Below, piece by piece: positions 26,833 through 34,045 of a DNA stretch of 56,472 nucleotides. The position numbers and the translations under genes were made by a program. The first letter of the stretch is position 1. Each line of letters starts with the position of its first letter. The DNA comes from Candidatus Electrothrix aarhusensis. GTDB lineage: Bacteria > Desulfobacterota > Desulfobulbia > Desulfobulbales > Desulfobulbaceae. The notes beneath the pieces were generated by a model. The model did not search any database. It worked only from the letters and a program-made list of their open reading frames with translations, and was not told the origin of the DNA. The stretch covers positions 1-56,472 of the forward strand of contig MTKO01000065.1 in assembly GCA_004028505.1 (NCBI GenBank), written 5' to 3'.

Positions 26833-27549
26833 ATGGCTGAAAAAGCAGCAGGATGCACAAGACCCGCAGGGGGGCCAGTAGGCAAGGAACCTGATATTAT
26901 TCCGGAAGCAGAACAGCAGATCATTAAGGAGAAAAAGAGCATGATTAAGGTAGGAAAACCGGCCCCTGATTTTGTTGCATCGGGGTATCATAAGGGCGAG
27001 TTTGTCAGTGTGAAGATTTCAGACTATCTCGGAAAATGGGTGCTTCTCTGTTTTTATCCGGGTGATTTTACCTTTGTTTGAGCAACCGAGATTTCAGCGG
27101 TCGCTGAAAAATACCCTGAGTTGCAAAAATTAAACGTAGAAGTGCTCTCCATGTCCATTGACTCCCAGTTTACCCATAAAATGTGGAATGACCATGAATT
27201 AAGCAAGATGGTTGATGGCGGTGTTCCTTTTCCCATGCTTTCTGATGCTGGTGGTAAGGTTGGGACAGTATACGGTGTCTATGATGAAGAGGCAGGCGTA
27301 GAGGCACGCGGTCGTTTTATTATTGATCCAGATGGCGTGGTCCAAGGCTATGAGGTATTGACTCCGCCTGTGGGCAGAAACGTAAATGAAACCATGCGCC
27401 AAGTTCAGGCTTTTCAATTGGTGCGTGCAACCGGAGGTGCTGAAGCCACTCCTTCGGGTTGGCGTCCTGGTAAACAGACGCTGAAGCCAGGTGTTGACTT
27501 AGTCGGCAATGTCTGGAAGGAATGGAAAACCGAGCAGGCTTTTGATTAG
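26833..27549 (+). CDS. AhpC/Prx1-type peroxiredoxin with selenocysteine (UGA at residue 83) in place of the peroxidatic Cys
   Basis: Thiol/selenol peroxidase that reduces hydrogen peroxide and organic peroxides. The frame runs 26833-27549 (238 residues) with one in-frame TGA at 27079-27081, inside [15 protein letters not shown], precisely where AhpC proteins have the peroxidatic Cys of TFVCPTE. Sequence on both sides is fully conserved ([20 protein letters not shown]; then [42 protein letters not shown]). A stem-loop with a GGUC loop follows the TGA at the distance expected for a bacterial SECIS. The C-terminal segment reads [11 protein letters not shown] where typical 2-Cys AhpC has VCPAGWKPG, so the resolving Cys is absent and resolution must involve another thiol; Cys8 lies in an N-terminal extension. 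An internal ATG at 26941 is an alternative start. Ribosome-binding site: CGAGGAGAG. Confidence 0.9.
27092..27109 (+). promoter_or_regulatory. Bacterial SECIS element in the peroxiredoxin coding sequence
   Basis: Perfect 7-bp stem TTTCAGC / GCTGAAA around the tetraloop GGTC (27099-27102), 17 bases after the UGA. E. coli fdhF has the same arrangement, with a GGUC-containing apical loop bound by SelB. Placement and loop support selenocysteine insertion instead of termination. Confidence 0.8.
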
Positions 27550-27565
27550 CCTGTTCTTTTAATAT

Positions 27566-27585
27566 CCCGCCCCTTTCGGGGCGGG
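27566..27585 (+). terminator. Strong GC hairpin after the peroxiredoxin gene
   Basis: CCCGCCCC-TTTC-GGGGCGGG, a perfect 8-bp GC-only stem, 17 bp after the stop. There is no U-tract behind it, so it may be a transcript-stabilising 3' end rather than a classical intrinsic terminator. Confidence 0.45.
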
Positions 27586-27619
27586 GTGAATCACTGTGAA
27601 TCACAGCATGGAGGTTTTG

Positions 27620-28012
27620 ATGAAGTTTTTTATCTGGCTCATGAGTTGTTTTGTCCTGTTGCTCCTGAACGGCTGTTATTATCCCGGCCATTATCCTCAG
27701 CGCCCACCTCAGCAACCTTCTTCCACTCGACCTCCACAACCGCCTCCTGGTGTCTGCGGAACCATAGCAGGATTGGGTTGCCCATCAGGGCAATACTGTG
27801 ATTTTGGTGTAGGCACCTGTAATATGCCGGATGCCCAGGGGATTTGTCGGCCACGCCCGGAAATGTGTACGCAACAGTACGATCCTGTCTGCGGTTGCAA
27901 TGAAAAAACCTATGGAAATGCCTGCATGGCAGCACTTGCCAGTGTTTCTGTCAAACACCCCGGACGCTGTCAGCCTGAGCGTCCTGTTCATCGGGGCTGG
28001 CGTCATCGGTAA
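27620..28012 (+). CDS. Lipoprotein with Kazal-type protease-inhibitor domain
   Basis: About 130 residues. Start chosen at the ATG 5 bp after GGAGG. The signal sequence [16 protein letters not shown] has the lipobox LLNGC. A Pro-rich linker is followed by a Cys-rich domain: [18 protein letters not shown] and then [22 protein letters not shown]...GRC. The second part is the Kazal signature (C-x5-PVCG-x-N-x3-Y-x-N-xC). Kazal domains inhibit serine proteases; in bacteria they are often outer-surface lipoproteins that may protect the cell from predators or host enzymes. It stands alone between the peroxiredoxin gene and rsmA (convergent). Confidence 0.8.
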   Translation: MKFFIWLMSCFVLLLLNGCYYPGHYPQRPPQQPSSTRPPQPPPGVCGTIAGLGCPSGQYCDFGVGTCNMPDAQGICRPRPEMCTQQYDPVCGCNEKTYGNACMAALASVSVKHPGRCQPERPVHRGWRHR

Positions 28013-28023
28013 AAAGTACGCTG

Positions 28024-28884
28024 TTATACCAAGCGTGTCTTGATAACCTGAGCAAGCCGAACAAATTCTTCCAAGGTCAGCTGTTCTGCCCGGACTGTCG
28101 GAAGAAGTTCGGCTTCTGTAACACATTCTCTTAACGCATCCTTACTGAGTAAGCCGGTGGCGGTCAGTCCGTTGAGCAGGGTTTTTCTCCGCTGGCCAAA
28201 GGTGTTGTTAATAATGGTCTTGAGCAGCTTGCGATCAAACACACCCAATGCTGCTGCTCTCTCCGGCAGGGGATGAAAGGAGAGCCGAATCACCGCAGAA
28301 TCCACCTTGGGCCGGGGATGAAACTCTTCCGGTCCCACATGCATGAGCATCTCCACTGTTGCAGAGGTCGCAAGCATGACTGTGGGTACCCCGTACGCCT
28401 TGGTCCCAGGTTGAGCAAGTAAGCGCAGGGCTACCTCTTTTTGCAGCATGACTACGACAAAGTCGATCAGCTCGTTGTGCTCAATAAGCTTGAAAAGGAA
28501 GGGTGAGGAAATGGAATAGGGCAGGTTGGCAATGATCTTCAACCGTTTGCCTCCGGAGAGGCGCACCAACTCATTGAAATCCGCTTTGAGAACATCCTGA
28601 TGCATCAACTGGACATTGTCCGGGAGAGTCTCCTGTTCCTCATGCAAACGGATAATCCCGGAGTCTGCCTCCAGTCCTATAACCTGACCCGCAGCTTCGG
28701 CTAGGGGGCCTGTTAAGGCTCCCAGCCCCACCCCAACTTCCAGTATTGTATCCTTTTTATTGAGTTCGGCAAAATCAACAATGCGTTCTGCTGTGTGCTG
28801 GTGGACAAGAAAATTTTGTCCTAACTTCTTTGATGCAGCTAACCCTTGCTTCTTGAGCAGGATTCTGCTCTTCTGATACACCAT
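28024..28884 (-). CDS. rsmA: 16S rRNA dimethyladenosine transferase
   Basis: Dimethylates A1518 and A1519 near the 3' end of 16S rRNA. Motifs: KLGQNFLVHQHTAERIVDFA, the SAM site ILEVGVGLGALTGPLAEAA (about 45-63), VIGLEADSGI, and the catalytic NLPYSISSPFLFKLIE (N-L-P-Y). The C-terminal domain holds HPRPKVDSAVIRL and NTFGQRRKTLLNGL. 286 residues, complete. The downstream gene on the plus strand ends only a few bases away. Confidence 0.95.
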   Translation of the reverse strand: MVYQKSRILLKKQGLAASKKLGQNFLVHQHTAERIVDFAELNKKDTILEVGVGLGALTGPLAEAAGQVIGLEADSGIIRLHEEQETLPDNVQLMHQDVLKADFNELVRLSGGKRLKIIANLPYSISSPFLFKLIEHNELIDFVVVMLQKEVALRLLAQPGTKAYGVPTVMLATSATVEMLMHVGPEEFHPRPKVDSAVIRLSFHPLPERAAALGVFDRKLLKTIINNTFGQRRKTLLNGLTATGLLSKDALRECVTEAELLPTVRAEQLTLEEFVRLAQVIKTRLV

Positions 28885-28898
28885 AGCCTTTGTTTGCC

Positions 28899-29414
28899 TT
28901 ATTTTTTTTTATGATTGAGTTTTTGTTTCCGCAGGCGGTGAACCCGAAGAGTACGAAAGAATTTAAGGGCGAAAAAATAACTGATAAGACCTGCCGGGAT
29001 ACCGATCAATACCCCGCCAGTGAGCAAGACCGTTATGGTTTTGACCCCGAGATGACTGAATGTGGCAAGGCCGTTAACCAGGCCGTCATTATTGATGGCC
29101 AGCAGTACCTCTTCTAGGTGCTCCCAGGAAATTCTGCCGGGCAGAACCGCATTGCCCAGCTTCCAAGTGATGTAATATTGCGGCATAAAGGTCAGTGGGT
29201 TACTGATCATCGTGCCTGCGATCACTGCGGCAATGGTGCTGATTCGCAAGGTCATAGTGAGAGGAATGATCAGGATCGTCTGAATCGGCACCAGCGGCAG
29301 AACCCCCATGAAAACCCCAAAGGCGAATCCCTTGGCCAGATAGACCGGATCGCCTTTCAGGCGTCGTATCTGTAAAAAATAATATCTGGGCAGGCGAAAG
29401 ATACTTCGTAGCAT
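28899..29414 (-). CDS. DUF2062 membrane protein
   Basis: 171 residues with about three membrane helices and the DUF2062 signature: GFAFGVFMGVLPLVPIQT followed by AAVIAGTMISNPLTFMPQYY, then a C-terminal hydrophobic pair and a very basic tail (RVHRLRKQKLNHKKK). Function unproven in the family; it is often found with lipid or cell-wall genes. It sits between tsaD (13 bp) and rsmA (14 bp) on the same strand, so the three are probably one transcript. Confidence 0.85.
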   Translation of the reverse strand: MLRSIFRLPRYYFLQIRRLKGDPVYLAKGFAFGVFMGVLPLVPIQTILIIPLTMTLRISTIAAVIAGTMISNPLTFMPQYYITWKLGNAVLPGRISWEHLEEVLLAINNDGLVNGLATFSHLGVKTITVLLTGGVLIGIPAGLISYFFALKFFRTLRVHRLRKQKLNHKKK

Positions 29415-29427
29415 AATCAGTTCAGCG

Positions 29428-30462
29428 TCAGTTCAACGGGGAGCGGGAAAAAGCATCAGCATCCAGGGCGACCGTGGAGCCGATGGCAAACTGAAAATAA
29501 CCGGCCAAACCGATCATTGCTGCATTATCGGTACAATACTCAGGCGATGGGGTAAAACAGCGCAAACCCTCCTCTGCACAGCGGGTCTTGAGCTGCTGAC
29601 GTAGCTTGTTATTGGCAGCAACACCACCGCCGATGACAACCTGTGTATGACCGGTCTGTTGAGCAGCACAAAGGGTTTTTCCCACCAGCACATCCACCAC
29701 GGCCTGTTCAAAAGAGGCGCAGATGTCTTCAATAGGTATAGGGTTGTTTTTTTGGCGGCATTTATGCACATAATTGGCCACTGAGGTCTTGAGGCCGCTA
29801 AAGCTGAAATCCAGGCTCTCTTTGTCTAGCCAGGCCCTGGGAAAAGGAATTGCGTTTGGGTTGCCCTGTTCGGCCAGTTTGCTGACCATCGGTCCGCCCG
29901 GATAGCCAAGCCCGAGCAGCTTCGCCACCTTATCAAAGGCCTCCCCAGCTGCATCATCACGGGTCCGTCCGAGCAGGCGAAATGCGGTTGTGCTGTCCAC
30001 AGCAAAAAGCGAGGTGTTGCCGCCGGAGACCACCAGGGCGGTATAGGGGAATGTAGGTCGCTCCTCTTCTTTTTCCAGCAAAATAGCCAGCAGATGTCCA
30101 GTGAGGTGATCCACACCAGTGCAGGGGATCTGCTGAACCAGAGCCACTGCCTTGGCAAAGGTAAATCCAACGAGGAGAGAGCCGACTAAGCCTGGCCCTT
30201 GGGTGGCTGCAATCAGATCAATATCCTCAAGAGACACGTCAGCCTCAGCCAAGGCCTGATTCACCACCGGCCAGATTGCTTCGATATGGCAGCGAGAGGC
30301 CAATTCCGGGACAATGCCGCCGAACTGCGCATGCACCTCGAACTGGCTGCTGACCACGTTGGACAACACCCTGGGCAATACTCGGCGGTCAGCTTCAAGG
30401 ACAGCGTCAAGGACAGCTGCCGCAGTGTCATCGCAGGAACTTTCTATGGCAAGTATAAGCAT
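29428..30462 (-). CDS. tsaD: tRNA N6-threonylcarbamoyladenosine synthase subunit TsaD
   Basis: Transfers the threonylcarbamoyl group to A37 of ANN-decoding tRNAs, acting with TsaB and TsaE. ASKHA fold: LAIESSCDDTAAAVLD at the N-terminus, IVPELASRCHIEAIWPVV, ATQGPGLVGSLLVG, the metal-binding HLTGH in GVDHLTGHLLAI, LVVSGGNTSLF, and VVIGGGVAANNKLRQQL. 344 residues, complete, no frameshift. Divergent from moaA with a 250-bp spacer. Confidence 0.96.
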   Translation of the reverse strand: MLILAIESSCDDTAAAVLDAVLEADRRVLPRVLSNVVSSQFEVHAQFGGIVPELASRCHIEAIWPVVNQALAEADVSLEDIDLIAATQGPGLVGSLLVGFTFAKAVALVQQIPCTGVDHLTGHLLAILLEKEEERPTFPYTALVVSGGNTSLFAVDSTTAFRLLGRTRDDAAGEAFDKVAKLLGLGYPGGPMVSKLAEQGNPNAIPFPRAWLDKESLDFSFSGLKTSVANYVHKCRQKNNPIPIEDICASFEQAVVDVLVGKTLCAAQQTGHTQVVIGGGVAANNKLRQQLKTRCAEEGLRCFTPSPEYCTDNAAMIGLAGYFQFAIGSTVALDADAFSRSPLN

Positions 30463-30713
30463 ATGAATGAAGAAGATAGATGTTCTCTATAAGAAAGCCG
30501 GAAGTTGTCAGGCGAAAGTTGTCAGGTTAAGGGGCGACAGAAACAGCAAGTCCGTTCGCAAAGAGGTGTATTGCTTTTTTCTGTCCGAGTTGTAATAGTG
30601 TACAGTATAAGAGTATCAAGCTGGTTTATACGTCAAAATCCAATAAGGTCAATATTAAAAAAAACATGCATGCAAGAAAAAACAGCGTACCTCATGTTGA
30701 TCCGTCGGACAGT

Positions 30714-31724
30714 ATGGAATTAAAGGATTTGTTCTCCAGGACTGTTTCATATCTGCGCCTATCTCTGACGGATCGCTGTAATCTGAAATGCCTTTACTGT
30801 GTACCAGAAAAGGATCGTTCCGAATGTTCTCCTCGCCTTGATCATAATGAGCTGCTCAGCTATGAAGAGCTGCTGCGGGTTGTGCGGGTGGCCGTTTCTC
30901 TGGGAATATCCAAGCTGCGTCTCACCGGAGGGGAGCCGCTTGTTCGCAGAGACATAATGCATTTTATAGACCAATTGACAAAAATTGACAACCTCAACGA
31001 TATACGAATAACAACGAACGGCGTTCTGCTGGAAAAATTCGCAGATCCTCTGGCCGCTGCCGGTATCAAAAAGATCAATATCAGCCTGGATACGCTGAAG
31101 CCGGAGCGGTTTGAACGCATTACCGGGAAGGATTATTTTACGCAGGTTTGGAAGGGCATTGAGCGGGCAGAGGCCGCAGGTTTTTCCCCGATCAAACTGA
31201 ACACGGTGGTTATGCGGGGCATTAATGATGATGAGCTGGAGGACTTTGTCCGGATGTCGCAGGAAACAATAATGCAGATCCGTTTTATCGAGTTTATGCC
31301 TATCGGTTCCTCGTCAAGCTGGGACAAAAAAGCTTATATGTCCTCGGATGAGATCATGGAGCGCATCGGGGAGATGGGAGAGTTGATCCCGGTGTCCAAG
31401 GGCAAGGCTGACGGCCCGGCCACGATGTTCAGGGCAGGGCAGGGGGCCAAGGGGAGGATCGGTTTCATCAGCCCGATCAGTCATCGCTTCTGTGACCGCT
31501 GTAACCGACTCCGCCTTACCTCAGAGGGAATGCTTCGTTCCTGCCTGCTTGATGATCGAGAGACCGACCTCCGTTCTGTTCTCCGCCGGGGAGGCTCTGA
31601 ACAGGATATTCAGCAGGCCCTGGTTGACGCTGTTCGCAATAAACCGAAAGGGCATCAGATGGAGGAGCGGCTCAAGAACCAAGGGGAGAATTGTCATGGG
31701 CGGATGTCGCGTATTGGGGGGTGA
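30714..31724 (+). CDS. moaA: GTP 3',8-cyclase (molybdenum cofactor biosynthesis)
   Basis: Radical SAM enzyme that starts molybdopterin synthesis from GTP. The first cluster motif CNLKCLYC is at about residues 22-29; LTGGEPLVRRDIM binds SAM; NISLDTLKPERFERIT follows; the second 4Fe-4S cluster is held by FCDRCNRLRLTSEGMLRSC. It ends in the GG tail MSRIGG needed for activity. The start at 30714 (MELKDLFSRTVSYLRLS) matches the usual MoaA N-terminus; the frame is open to 30666. The 3' end is the apparent left edge of an accessory region, because a decayed second copy of this gene end lies at 45.5 kb. Confidence 0.92.
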   Translation: MELKDLFSRTVSYLRLSLTDRCNLKCLYCVPEKDRSECSPRLDHNELLSYEELLRVVRVAVSLGISKLRLTGGEPLVRRDIMHFIDQLTKIDNLNDIRITTNGVLLEKFADPLAAAGIKKINISLDTLKPERFERITGKDYFTQVWKGIERAEAAGFSPIKLNTVVMRGINDDELEDFVRMSQETIMQIRFIEFMPIGSSSSWDKKAYMSSDEIMERIGEMGELIPVSKGKADGPATMFRAGQGAKGRIGFISPISHRFCDRCNRLRLTSEGMLRSCLLDDRETDLRSVLRRGGSEQDIQQALVDAVRNKPKGHQMEERLKNQGENCHGRMSRIGG

Positions 31725-31843
31725 GTTTTACAAAATCTTTACAACTTAATCTCTTATCGAAATACTTTCTTTACATTCATGGTTTATTCTGCCTCTGTAA
31801 TCAAGGGAAATAACTCCCGCCAATCTTTAATTGGAGACACAGA

Positions 31844-32152
31844 ATGAACACACAGCTCAATAAAAAAATCGGCACAGGACTCATAGCTCTTTTCTTTGCA
31901 GTATCCTTTGTTCCTGCAATTGCGGGGGCTGGTCAGCTGCTCCAGCAGGGCACAAATTGCACCATCACCGGGCAAGATTTTAAAACAGGTGGAAATTTAA
32001 ACGCAAAGGGGCAGGGGAGAAAACAGGGAGGAACAAAAGGTGGCGGTCAAGGTGGTAGCCAGGGCGGCAGCCAAGATGCACCGGTGATTGCCTGCAAGAT
32101 TAAGGATAACTCTTCTCCGCTGTCTGATATGACATCCTTGCTTTTCTGGTAA
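31844..32152 (+). CDS. Small secreted Gly/Gln-rich protein, unknown
   Basis: 102 residues. A cleavable signal peptide (TGLIALFFAVSFVPAIAGAG) is followed by CTITGQDFKTGG, a low-complexity GQGRKQGGTKGGGQGGSQGG stretch and IACKIKDNSS; the two mature Cys could form a disulfide around the glycine-rich loop. A GGAGA ribosome-binding site precedes the ATG. No family recognised. It is the first gene after moaA, at the left edge of the accessory region. Confidence 0.6.
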   Translation: MNTQLNKKIGTGLIALFFAVSFVPAIAGAGQLLQQGTNCTITGQDFKTGGNLNAKGQGRKQGGTKGGGQGGSQGGSQDAPVIACKIKDNSSPLSDMTSLLFW

Positions 32153-32280
32153 TGGTAAGGGTGTCATATTCGCTAAAAAATATCGCTGGAAAGAAATGAG
32201 GAGCAGTCCTTTATTTCCACTCTATTCATCTCGCGTTCATGTTCTGTTAATCTTTCTTCTGTTAGAGTGACTCAAGTTAT

Positions 32281-32359
32281 CTTAACAAGCACCCTGTTAA
32301 GATTCAACCCGGTACCTCGGTAGGTTTCTCCTCCTTTTTTTCCTACCGGGGTATTTTTT
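32281..32359 (+). ncRNA. Solitary CU-rich-loop hairpin (fifth copy of the 17.5-kb element)
   Basis: Mini-hairpin CTTAACA-AGCACCC-TGTTAAG (32281-32301), leader TTCAACCC, then a 12-bp stem TACCTCGGTAGG (32313-32324) with CCTACCGGGGTA (32342-32353) and loop TTTCTCCTCCTTTTTTT. TTTTTT follows immediately, so this copy can terminate its own transcript. Several stem pairs differ from the array units but stay paired, including A-T/T-A at the base in place of G-C. It lies between convergent genes. Confidence 0.6.
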
Positions 32360-32424
32360 GTATCTATCTGATACAAACCCGACGTAGTTCAGATTTCGAT
32401 TCAGATTCAGATTTTCTCGACTTT

Positions 32425-32733
32425 CTAAAATGCACCCGGTTTAGTCTGTGGTTTTTTGGTTCGACGCCCCGGTTTGGCCAGAATTTCCAAATAAAAAGAT
32501 GCAAGTTCTTTTGTTTCGGCCTGAGAAATGTATTTGTTAATTTCAGCCGGATGAATCACTTCACTTGTTGCCTCGTCAGCACCAAAGCGACAGTCAAAAT
32601 CCCAAAAATCGACATCTTTGGGAAGCGTTTTTCTCCGCTCTCTTTTTATATATTTTTTAACCTCGTGTTTGATGGCTTCAACAAGTCTTGGCCGTTTGAT
32701 CTTTGGATGGGTCAATATAAACGTTTTTTTCAT
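32425..32733 (-). CDS. DUF6172-like small basic protein
   Basis: 102 residues, about a quarter Lys/Arg. It starts MKKTFILTHPKIKRPRLVEA and contains VKKYIKRERRKTLPKDVD and FWDFDCRFG, which I recognise as the DUF6172 pattern; moderate confidence. No membrane or secretion signal. The family has no proven role; the strongly basic, helix-rich sequence suggests nucleic-acid contact. Convergent with the solitary hairpin element. Confidence 0.65.
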   Translation of the reverse strand: MKKTFILTHPKIKRPRLVEAIKHEVKKYIKRERRKTLPKDVDFWDFDCRFGADEATSEVIHPAEINKYISQAETKELASFYLEILAKPGRRTKKPQTKPGAF

Positions 32734-32941
32734 AGTTATTCACGTAAAGTGGGAAGTGGGAAAGGCGTTGATTTGCCGGGCTGGAAATTATCTGCAAAAG
32801 CAGAAATGCTTTTAAAACGTAACTGAAAAGTATAACTTAATTACTAGCTGATGGCAACGGTTCAGGCTTGCCTATTTTCTTGTTTACCGTATACTGCCTC
32901 CCGGAATATATTCTATTTTTGTGCCTGCCCGATGTACATAA

Positions 32942-33044
32942 TAGACATTATACCGATCTTTTCCAACCTGCCGATTTAACTGGAAGTTGTTGTTTTACTA
33001 ACAACGCAAAATCAATCGGTTAGCGAAAATCGATATAATGTCTA
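32942..33044. repeat. 103-bp imperfect palindrome, MITE-like
   Basis: The ends TAGACATTATACCGAT (32942-32957) and ATCGATATAATGTCTA (33029-33044) are inverted repeats with one mismatch. Pairing continues inward with small bulges (CTTTTC with GAAAA, CCGATT with AATCGG, and an inner TTGTT/AACAA hairpin), so the whole element folds into one long hairpin. TA dinucleotides at both tips would fit a Tc1/mariner-type target duplication. It has no coding capacity and sits directly beside the hsdM relic. No second copy in this window. Confidence 0.5.
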
Positions 33045-33051
33045 ATAGAGA

Positions 33052-33120
33052 GTGATTCTGCCTATGGTGGTGTTTCGGCATCTGGATGCCCTGCTGGGAT
33101 CAATCAAGGAAGCGGTACGG
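33052..33120 (+). pseudogene. Relic of an hsdM 5' region
   Basis: About 70 bp closely similar to codons 33-55 of the intact hsdM (34142-34214). It reads LPMVVFRHLDALLGSIKEAV against LPMVVLRRLDALLEPSKEAV in the gene. No start codon or continuation is present. It marks the position of an older hsd locus or a duplication end. Confidence 0.75.
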
Positions 33121-33202
33121 AACTGTCTAAGTAATAGCAATAAGTTACAACGGATTTAAGCGCGCATATAAAAAATCATATGATACAGGAGGGGTAAATA
33201 CT

Positions 33203-33967
33203 ATGGGATGGGGAAAGGATTGGCCAGCGAGAGAACCAAGACCAAAGGTAAAAAAACTTTCTAAGGAAGAAAAAGCAAAGATACAAAAAAGCTTGGAAAA
33301 CGGCATACACGCCTCTCCTGTTTTAACAGCCCTTCAATATCGTGTTCGAAGCGCACGGGGACGATTTTATTATGAACAATATCTTCCTGATTTAGAAGAG
33401 TTTGAAACCATTGCGAGAGTGACCCCTCTTGTCACCCCTGACCAGGTATTGCTCCTTGAAAATGCATACGAAAAAGGACATTGGAAGGAAATCACGCAAG
33501 GGAAAATACGAACAATCACCAACGCACTATCAGGAGATACTCAGGGAACGTTTCATGGATTAGGTGCGCTCAATCACAGTATCCGTGTTGTCAGCAAGGC
33601 GAAAAAAGAGAAATTAGACATCATGCGGGACGATCAGGGGGAATACTCATATGCAGATTCAGGGGATGAATGTGGGGTTCAAGAAATTTTATTTCATTAC
33701 TTTGGAGTTCCCATTGCCGTTATTGCAGAACCCCGAGAATGGTATGCCTACCATAGAACGCCACAGATACGAGAAGTTGATGAAGAGCAGAAGAGGGTTT
33801 TAGTTGATTTTCTCGCAGCCGACAGATATGGCGAGAGTTTTGGCGGGACAGCTCTTTATCTAAAAAAAGATGAGACATGGAAAGTGTTTACGATAAAACC
33901 GAATCAAAGTCAAACCATCACCTCATCAATGGCATGGCTTGAAAAACGTAACTGGAAAGACTGGTAA
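33203..33967 (+). CDS. Unknown protein next to the type I RM operon
   Basis: 254 residues, soluble, rich in Lys and Glu; lower GC than hsdM, suggesting a separate origin. N-terminal basic stretch REPRPKVKKLSKEEKAKIQK, then HASPVLTALQYRVRSARGRFYYEQYL, a central YSYADSGDECGVQEILFHYFG and the ending SSMAWLEKRNWKDW. No catalytic motif is clear and I recognise no family. A strong CAGGAGGGG ribosome-binding site precedes it. It lies 80 bp before hsdM, between an hsdM relic and hsdM itself, so an accessory or defence-related role is possible but only inferred from position. Confidence 0.65.
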   Translation: MGWGKDWPAREPRPKVKKLSKEEKAKIQKSLENGIHASPVLTALQYRVRSARGRFYYEQYLPDLEEFETIARVTPLVTPDQVLLLENAYEKGHWKEITQGKIRTITNALSGDTQGTFHGLGALNHSIRVVSKAKKEKLDIMRDDQGEYSYADSGDECGVQEILFHYFGVPIAVIAEPREWYAYHRTPQIREVDEEQKRVLVDFLAADRYGESFGGTALYLKKDETWKVFTIKPNQSQTITSSMAWLEKRNWKDW

Positions 33968-34045
33968 ACAGACCTCGTAAAAACTTAGGAATACAAGACG
34001 ATGCCGAAGCTGGTTCGTCTGCATACAACCTGTAAAGAGAAAACC

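Noticed and set aside
26833..27549. Peroxiredoxin pseudogene split by a stop codon
   Set aside because: The stop is TGA exactly at the catalytic Cys position, the frame is otherwise intact, and a SECIS-like hairpin follows. Selenocysteine explains it better.
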